A DNA stretch of 64,000 nt from JBDSKH01 sp035556655 (GTDB lineage: Bacteria > Actinomycetota > Actinomycetes > Actinomycetales > Microbacteriaceae): the NCBI GenBank assembly GCA_035556655.1, contig DATMFW010000067.1:139202-203201 (forward strand), read 5' to 3'. Position 1 is the stretch's first letter. Every line of letters starts with the position of its first letter. The notes beneath the pieces were generated by a model. That model ran no database searches. It was given only the letters and a program-made list of their open reading frames with translations, and was not told the origin of the DNA. Positions 59,464 to 64,000 of this stretch are shown here, piece after piece. Position numbers and translations under genes: made by a program.

Positions 59464-59990
59464 CGCGACGAGTTCGCGGTGCGGCCGCGCACGATCCCGA
59501 TGAACGTCTCGATCAGCGGATGCTGCGCCCGCGTCGGCCAGACCAGCCCGATCCCCGAATCGGCGGCGTCGGTCACCGGACGCGCGACGACGTCGCGCCG
59601 GGAGAGCGCCCTCGCCACCGACTGCGGCATGACGGCCACCGCCGTGCCGGTGGCGATCAGCTCGGCCGTGGCCGCATCCTCACCGGTGACGACGTTCTCA
59701 CCCGCGAGGTCCGCGAGCGTGAGCGCGTCGAAAGCGGCGACGGCACTGTCGCGGGCGGCGAGCACGACGGGTTGCTCGCGATACAGCGGGATGACGTGGA
59801 ACTCGTCGTCCGCCGCCGCATCGCGCAGGAACGCCATCTGCGCGGATCCGTCGCGCAGGGCCGCGAGGGCCGTGTCGCCGGATGCGGGGGCCACCTGCAG
59901 CGGCTGCCTCGGCATCCGCTCGCCCCAGATGCGCGTCCACTTGCCGGGAGTCACCCCCGGCACGAAGAGCACCACGAACGGCTCTGCCAT
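59460..59990 (-). CDS. LysR substrate-binding-domain protein without HTH
   Basis: 176 residues. Resembles only the effector-binding half of LysR regulators (FVVLFVPGVTPGKW, DTALAALRDGSAQMAFLR, AVMPQSVARALSRRDV), with no DNA-binding domain; the ATG is fixed by TAGCCT on the minus strand (complement of 59997-60002), 6 bases upstream, so it is not a truncation artefact of start choice. It is divergent from the DUF5997 gene; the pair is common in actinobacteria and DUF5997 carries a helix-turn-helix-like segment, so they may act together. Confidence 0.78.
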   Translation of the reverse strand: MAEPFVVLFVPGVTPGKWTRIWGERMPRQPLQVAPASGDTALAALRDGSAQMAFLRDAAADDEFHVIPLYREQPVVLAARDSAVAAFDALTLADLAGENVVTGEDAATAELIATGTAVAVMPQSVARALSRRDVVARPVTDAADSGIGLVWPTRAQHPLIETFIGIVRGRTANSSR

Positions 59991-59996
59991 GCGGCC

Positions 59997-60006
59997 AGGC
60001 TAGCCT
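59997..60006. promoter_or_regulatory. palindromic divergent -10 element
   Basis: AGGCTAGCCT is a perfect 10-base palindrome. Each strand reads TAGCCT; the two hexamers overlap at the central TA. Spacing is 6 bases to the LysR-effector ATG and 7 to the DUF5997 ATG. One symmetric element thus appears to start two leaderless transcripts in opposite directions. Confidence 0.65.
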
Positions 60007-60013
60007 GGAGCCC

Positions 60014-60382
60014 ATGGGTGACGAGGTGCGTGAAGACAGGCGGCAGCAGCCCAAACCCCCGAAGGTGCAGCTGCTGAAGCCCGAGACGGCGGCGAAGAAG
60101 CTGTCGGTGTACCTGCCGGCGACGCCGGAGGAGTTCCGCAGCACGCCGATCACCCGCGAGCAGCTGAACGCCCTCACCGCCGACCCGCCGGCCTGGCTCG
60201 TCGAACTGCGCCGCGAGGGTCCGCACCCGCGGTCGGAGGTGGCGCGGCGCCTCGGCATCTCGAACTCGGGGCTGGCGCGCGCGGGGCAGCCGGACGTGAT
60301 GACGACCACCGAGATCAAGAAGTTGCTGGCCGAGATGCCGGAGTGGCTGGCGGCCGAGCGGGCGAAGCACCGCGCCCCGTAA
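60014..60382 (+). CDS. DUF5997 family protein
   Basis: 122 residues from ATG 60014. Basic N-terminus, then AAKKLSVYLPATPEEFRSTPITREQLNAL and a helix-turn-helix-like HPRSEVARRLGISNSGLARAG (about 83-103), ending in a helical AEMPEWLAAERAKHRAP. This DUF is restricted to actinobacteria and usually sits beside a LysR-effector-like gene, as here. DNA binding is suggested by the helix pattern only. Confidence 0.82.
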   Translation: MGDEVREDRRQQPKPPKVQLLKPETAAKKLSVYLPATPEEFRSTPITREQLNALTADPPAWLVELRREGPHPRSEVARRLGISNSGLARAGQPDVMTTTEIKKLLAEMPEWLAAERAKHRAP

Positions 60383-60468
60383 AACGACTCCCCATGCCGT
60401 AACGTGGGTGTTCAACACGCCGCGGTCCCACCAGCCGCGGTCCCCGGGCCCGGATCAAGGGGGAGCAC

Positions 60469-61692
60469 GTGTCGACGAGGTTGTCGCATGCAAGGTTGTC
60501 GCATTTCCTGAGGAGTCCGTTCGCGGGCGCCCTCCTGCTGACGCGCCTTGCCCGTGATACCGAACTCGCGTTCCCGAGCGATCCGCCGCTGTCGCACGGC
60601 TCGGGTCCGGACCCCGACCGGGTCCTGCTCATCGGCGGGCTCGTCGTCGGGGGCGCCGGGGTCGCCTCGCACGACCTGGCGCTCGGCGGGCACCTGGCCC
60701 GCAAGCTCGCGGCCCGCACCGGTCGCGGAGCCGATGTCGAGACCCGCAGCGTCTCGAAGTACGACGTCGCGACCGCGGCGGCGCTGCTGCGCGCGGAGAG
60801 CATGGAGCGATTCGATGCGGTGATGATCGTGATCGGGGTGCGCGAGTTGATCCAGCTGCGGCCCCTGGCGCTGTGGCGGCGCGACGTGAAGGGGCTGCTC
60901 GGCACGATCGCCGAGTCGGTGCCGGCATCGGTGCCGGTGCTGCTGGTCGGGGTGGCGCCGTTCGCCCGCGACTCCGACGTGCCGCGGTTCGCGGTGCGCT
61001 GGCTGGAAGAGACCGTCGACACCTACAACGCCGTCACCCGCGAGCTGTGCGAGACCTCCGGGGTCGCCGAATACGTGCATTTCGAGCCCGGGCGTTACGG
61101 GGTGCGGTCGGGGCGGGATGCCTCCGCCGTCTACGAGACCTGGGCCGCTGCGCTCGCACCGCCGCTCGATGAGGCGCTCTCGCGCACCCTGCCCGTGCAC
61201 CGCAGTGACGACGTGCCCGACGAGGAGGAGCGGCTCCGGGCGATCGCCGGTCTGGGCGTGCTGGACGCACCGCCGAACCCCCGCCTGGTGCAGATCGTGC
61301 AGATGACGAGGGGCATGCTGGGCCTGAACGCCGGGCTGACGATCCTCGATGACGAGAACGTGCACGTCATCGCCGTCTCGGGCGCGAGCAGTGTGCCGGT
61401 GCTGCCGCGGGAGCACACCTTCAGCGATCTGGCGATCAGTTCGCCGGGGATCCTCGTGGTGCCGGATGCGTTGGCCGACCCGCTGTACGCGGACTTCGCC
61501 GAGGTGGCGGGGCGCGATCCGGTGCGGTTCTTCGCCGGGTACCCGCTCGAGGCACCCGGGGGTGAGCGGATCGGCGCGCTGTGCGTCGTCGACCGCGTGC
61601 CGCGTGACTTCAGCGACGATGAGGCGTCGCTGCTGCGCGATCTCGCGCTGCGTGCGCAGGCGGTTCTCTGGGAGTCCGCGGCGGCGAGCTGA
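60469..61692 (+). CDS. SGNH-hydrolase-like domain fused to a GAF domain
   Basis: 407 residues. The N-terminal half (about 45-235: VLLIGGLVVGGAGVASHDLAL, then AVMIVIGVRELIQLRP) resembles an SGNH/GDSL hydrolase, but the nucleophile serine block is not canonical (GGLVVG). The second half (about 255-405) is a GAF domain: ERLRAIAGLGVLDAPPNPRL, HTFSDLAISSPGILVVPDA, RFFAGYPLEAPGGERIGALCVVD. GAF domains sense small molecules or redox state. GTG start after AGGGGGAG; -10 candidate TAACGT (60400-60405). Similar fusions are found in Microbacteriaceae, function unknown. Confidence 0.75.
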   Translation: MSTRLSHARLSHFLRSPFAGALLLTRLARDTELAFPSDPPLSHGSGPDPDRVLLIGGLVVGGAGVASHDLALGGHLARKLAARTGRGADVETRSVSKYDVATAAALLRAESMERFDAVMIVIGVRELIQLRPLALWRRDVKGLLGTIAESVPASVPVLLVGVAPFARDSDVPRFAVRWLEETVDTYNAVTRELCETSGVAEYVHFEPGRYGVRSGRDASAVYETWAAALAPPLDEALSRTLPVHRSDDVPDEEERLRAIAGLGVLDAPPNPRLVQIVQMTRGMLGLNAGLTILDDENVHVIAVSGASSVPVLPREHTFSDLAISSPGILVVPDALADPLYADFAEVAGRDPVRFFAGYPLEAPGGERIGALCVVDRVPRDFSDDEASLLRDLALRAQAVLWESAAAS

Positions 61693-61693
61693 G

Positions 61694-61903
61694 TCAGCCG
61701 GCGACGCGGAGCTCGGCGGGGTCGATCTGGGCGGGTCCGTCGCCGGACGGGTCGCGGGTCGGCGGCGTGGGGGTGTAGGGCGAGGGGCGCATCGGCTCGA
61801 CGGCGTCGAAGTCGCGGGCACGGTACTGCACCGCCGGTGCGGGGAACAGGACGAGGTCGGCCATGCGACCTGATGTCCGGAGGTGACGGGGATACGTGGA
61901 CAT
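61694..61903 (-). CDS. possible small protein, proline-rich
   Basis: About 69 residues (MSTYPRHLRTSGRMADLVL), rich in proline towards the end (SPYTPTPPTRDPSGDGP). No signal, no membrane segment, no recognised family, and no TAnnnT promoter at the usual spacing. The frame fills most of a 348-base gap and converges with the SGNH-GAF gene; it may be a real small gene or chance in high-GC DNA. Confidence 0.35.
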   Translation of the reverse strand: MSTYPRHLRTSGRMADLVLFPAPAVQYRARDFDAVEPMRPSPYTPTPPTRDPSGDGPAQIDPAELRVAG

Positions 61904-62040
61904 GGACCCATCCAAGCCGCGGTCGACCGGAAGGGCAGGGGTATTGACAACGGCCGACGCATCTGCATGTGGCGTGGCGGCGGCCTGGCAGCCGCCTGAG
62001 GATCGCCGCGCTGCGCTCGCGCGCGGAGCAGCATGAGGTC

Positions 62041-62400
62041 ATGGCTGTGAAACTGAACAAGCAGGCGCTCAAGCACGCTCGGTCACTCGTCAAGGCGGGC
62101 AAGGTCGTCCGGGACGACCGCGATGCCTGGAGCGAGGACGCTCTCGCCGCCAAGGACGAGACCGCGTGGCTGAAGAAGCACGGGTGGGCGGAGTATGCCT
62201 CCTGGCACCTCGGCATCGACACGACGGCGAACGATGAGACGAAGGCGCGCTACGAGTTCCCGTTCGGCGACTACTCGAAGGTCCATCGTTGCGCCGTCAT
62301 CTCGATGGAGTCGCGTGCGGCCCAGTACGGGCACAAGGGCATCGCGAAGGCGTCGAAGAAGCTGCTCACCCTGATCGACAAGAAGGGCGCCAAGTCGTGA
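62041..62400 (+). CDS. small conserved hypothetical protein
   Basis: 119 residues. Basic N-terminus MAVKLNKQALKHARSLVKAGKVV, then WLKKHGWAEYASWHLGID, YEFPFGDYSKVHRCAVISMESRAAQYGHKGIAKASKKLL in pieces across 75-113. Soluble, lysine-rich, seen as a conserved unknown in actinobacteria. A TTGACA (61943-61948) lies about 95 bases upstream as a possible -35. It is coupled to the next gene by GTGA. The longer in-frame start at 61969 is less likely because its codons look non-coding. Confidence 0.7.
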   Translation: MAVKLNKQALKHARSLVKAGKVVRDDRDAWSEDALAAKDETAWLKKHGWAEYASWHLGIDTTANDETKARYEFPFGDYSKVHRCAVISMESRAAQYGHKGIAKASKKLLTLIDKKGAKS

Positions 62401-62705
62401 CCGACGACCCGACCCGGCTGCGGTCGCAGCCCTCTCTGACCACGTCGTCGGGGGCGATCTGGCTGATCGTCGGGGGTCTGTTCGTCGTGGTCGCCGGCGT
62501 GGTGCTGCTCTTCCTCGCGGCGCTGCCCCCGGCGGGGGTGGCGGTGGGGGCGCTCATCGCGATCCTGGTGCTGTACGCGGCGATGGTCGTCGTGCGGTTC
62601 GCGGTGCGGCGGCAGCGGTTGATGCTCGGCATTCAGGCCGTGCTGCTGCTCGCGATCGCGGCGGTGTCGCTCGGGGCCGTGCTGGTGGTCGCCGGCACGT
62701 CCTAG
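62397..62705 (+). CDS. small membrane protein, three helices
   Basis: 102 residues. A polar N-terminus (about 1-18) is followed by three hydrophobic segments (about 19-43, 46-66 and 76-98) separated by RRQR-type basic loops. GTG start overlapping the upstream stop (GTGA). No recognised family function; coupling suggests it works with the preceding soluble protein. Confidence 0.65.
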   Translation: MTDDPTRLRSQPSLTTSSGAIWLIVGGLFVVVAGVVLLFLAALPPAGVAVGALIAILVLYAAMVVVRFAVRRQRLMLGIQAVLLLAIAAVSLGAVLVVAGTS

Positions 62706-62716
62706 CCTGGGGAACG

Positions 62717-64000
62717 TGAGCGATTTCACCACAGCACCCCTGTACCAGCCCTCGGTCGATGCCCTGGCCGAACGTGGGCTGCGCATGGAGCTCGTAGACA
62801 CCTCCGAGGTGTCGCGGTTCGCCCCGTGGCACGACGCGCTGGGTCGGGGATTCCACGGGTCCCGCCTCGAAGGTGAGGTGCGCGACGGCCTGCGTGAGGC
62901 GCTCGCGTTCCGACGCACCACCGGCGTCTACGACGATGCCTCGCCTGAGCCCCTCGTGCCCGTCGGCACCGCGAACTCCTGGCCGGCGGCCCTGACAGCG
63001 CCGGGGGAGCGGACCCTCGACGGCTGGGCCATCTCGTGCGTGACGGTCGCGTCGACGCACCGTCGGCGCGGCATCGCACGCGGCATGCTGGAAGCTGAGC
63101 TCGGTACGGCGGCGGCGCTCGGCCTCCCGTTGGCGATGCTGACCGTGAGCGAGTCGTCGATCTACGGACGCTTCGGTTTCGCGCCGGCCGCGATGGCCGC
63201 CGACTGGAAGATCGACACCCGCAAGGCCGGCTGGACCGGACCCGTTCCGGAGGGACGCGTCGACTTCGTCCCGGTCGAGAGGTGGCGCGCCCTCGTGCCG
63301 GGATTGCACGACACGGCGAGGCTGCTGAGCCCGGGCGAGGTCGAGATGTGGCCGGGTCGCTGGGATCAGGCGGCGGGGATCCTCTCGGAGGACACCGGGT
63401 TCACCAAGGCGCTGCGCGCCGTGCAATACACGGATGCGACGGGCGCCCTGGCCGGGCTCGCCCTGTTCCGGGTCCGCGGCTCAGACGATTTCGACGCCCA
63501 CCGGGTCGTCGTCGACTCGCTGATCAGCACCTTGGCCGATGCCTACGCGGCGCTCTGGCGGTTCCTGCTCGAGATCGACCTGGTGAGCTCGGTGGAGGCC
63601 GAACTGCGCAGTGTCGACGAACCCGTGCGCTGGATGATCTCCGACTGGCGCGCCGCCGAGGTCACCACATGGGAGCACCAGTACCTGCGCATCCTCGACG
63701 TAGCCGCGTCGTTCGAGGCGCGCTCCTACGCCTCAGTCGGCTCCGTGGTGTTCGAGGTCTCTGACCCGCTCGGCTACGCATCCGGCACCTGGCTGCTCAC
63801 CGTCCCCGGTTCGGAGGCAGGCACGAGCTCGGCCGCGGATGCGGGCACGAGCTCACGCCCGGGCACGAGCTCACACGCGGTGGTCGAGCCTGTCGAGACC
63901 CCGCCTCCCGGCATCCCGGCTCTCGCCCTCGGGGTGAACGAACTCTCGGCGCTCTACCTCGGGGGAGTCGCTGTCCCCACCCTCGTGGGCGCAGGACGAG
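62717..64000 (+). CDS. Eis-like GNAT-family N-acetyltransferase (cut by window edge)
   Basis: The frame is open from GTG 62717 to the last base (427 codons or so), so the C-terminus is missing. The first GNAT domain has CVTVASTHRRRGIARGMLEAEL (about 112-133), the acetyl-CoA loop, and SESSIYGRFGFAPA; a second, degenerate GNAT domain follows to about 290, and the start of the SCP2-like domain is seen. Eis of mycobacteria acetylates aminoglycosides and protein lysines; the true substrate here is unknown. TAGCCT (62704-62709) lies 7 bases upstream. A repeat-derived insertion splits the last part (about residues 365-400). Confidence 0.85.
63813..63900 (+). repeat. repeat-derived insertion within the Eis-like gene
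   Basis: Three copies of GGCACGAGCTC (starting about 63820, 63844 and 63862) encode GTSS repeats, followed by the dispersed-type element GGTGGTCGAGCCTGTCGAGACC ending at 63900, which encodes VVEPVET. This last motif resembles a short sequence I associate with Microbacteriaceae genomes, where it is usually intergenic. The frame is kept. Confidence 0.6.

Overview
The window is about 70 percent G+C, nearly wall-to-wall genes, with many GTG starts, short 4-base gene overlaps and almost no intergenic space. Protein relatedness (dxr, rip1, ispG, proS, nusA, infB and rbfA as one neighbourhood; an Eis-type acetyltransferase; DUF5997; a ClgR-type regulator) and a dispersed GGTCGAGCCTGTCGAGACC-type repeat point to a high-GC actinobacterium, most likely Microbacteriaceae (Microbacterium or a relative). 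No tRNA, rRNA, IS element, prophage or CRISPR array was seen. Both window edges cut genes: an OsmC-family gene on the left and an Eis-like gene on the right.

Layout. 1-7432: OsmC end, a ClgR/PopR-type regulator with its own operator, a membrane-anchored HExxH protein, an FKBP lipoprotein, then dxr, a DUF2330 protein, the site-2 protease rip1 and ispG (MEP isoprenoid pathway plus envelope proteolysis). 7442-12480: an unusual two-gene module, a TIR-membrane-beta-propeller protein translationally coupled to a membrane-Rossmann-RyR-PGDYG-like protein; it looks like an immune or stress signalling pair. 12490-17978: a six-gene MoxR/DUF58/vWA/TPR operon. 18013-25539: proS, a DUF559 protein, then nusA-ylxR-infB-rbfA. 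25549-31561: DNA repair and nucleotide genes (Fpg-type glycosylase, RNB ribonuclease, MutY, a P-loop kinase, PanE-like reductase). 31572-39599: MFS pump with a TetR regulator and twin operators, a class V aminotransferase, truB, two small membrane proteins, ribF and a second MFS gene. 39709-43959: SorC-type regulator, deoC and two aldehyde dehydrogenase-fold genes. 44089-52039: GDPD phosphodiesterase with a PhoP-box-like repeat, M20 peptidase, FAD/Rieske oxidoreductase and a block of membrane proteins of unknown role. 52040-54169: SNF2 helicase. 54170-54933: a non-coding island with two related small-RNA candidates, an opposing C-rich-loop RNA resembling 6C, and a 56-residue membrane peptide. 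54934-64000: pabC-like lyase, DUF2207 protein with a J-domain/NERD-like partner, PPOX-like protein, the LysR-effector-domain/DUF5997 divergent pair, an SGNH-GAF protein, small genes and the Eis-like gene.

A strong regulatory pattern runs through the window: about 29 first-in-operon genes have a TAnnnT (usually TAGnnT or TACnnT) hexamer ending 5-7 bases before the start codon, which is the signature of leaderless transcription; it also fixes several start codons. Two divergent gene pairs share the TA of overlapping -10 elements (29901-29910 and 59997-60006). Genes inside operons are instead joined by ATGA, GTGA or TGATG overlaps. The most novel-looking items are the TIR/RyR pair, the small-RNA island and a leader between infB and rbfA that can fold in two mutually exclusive ways.
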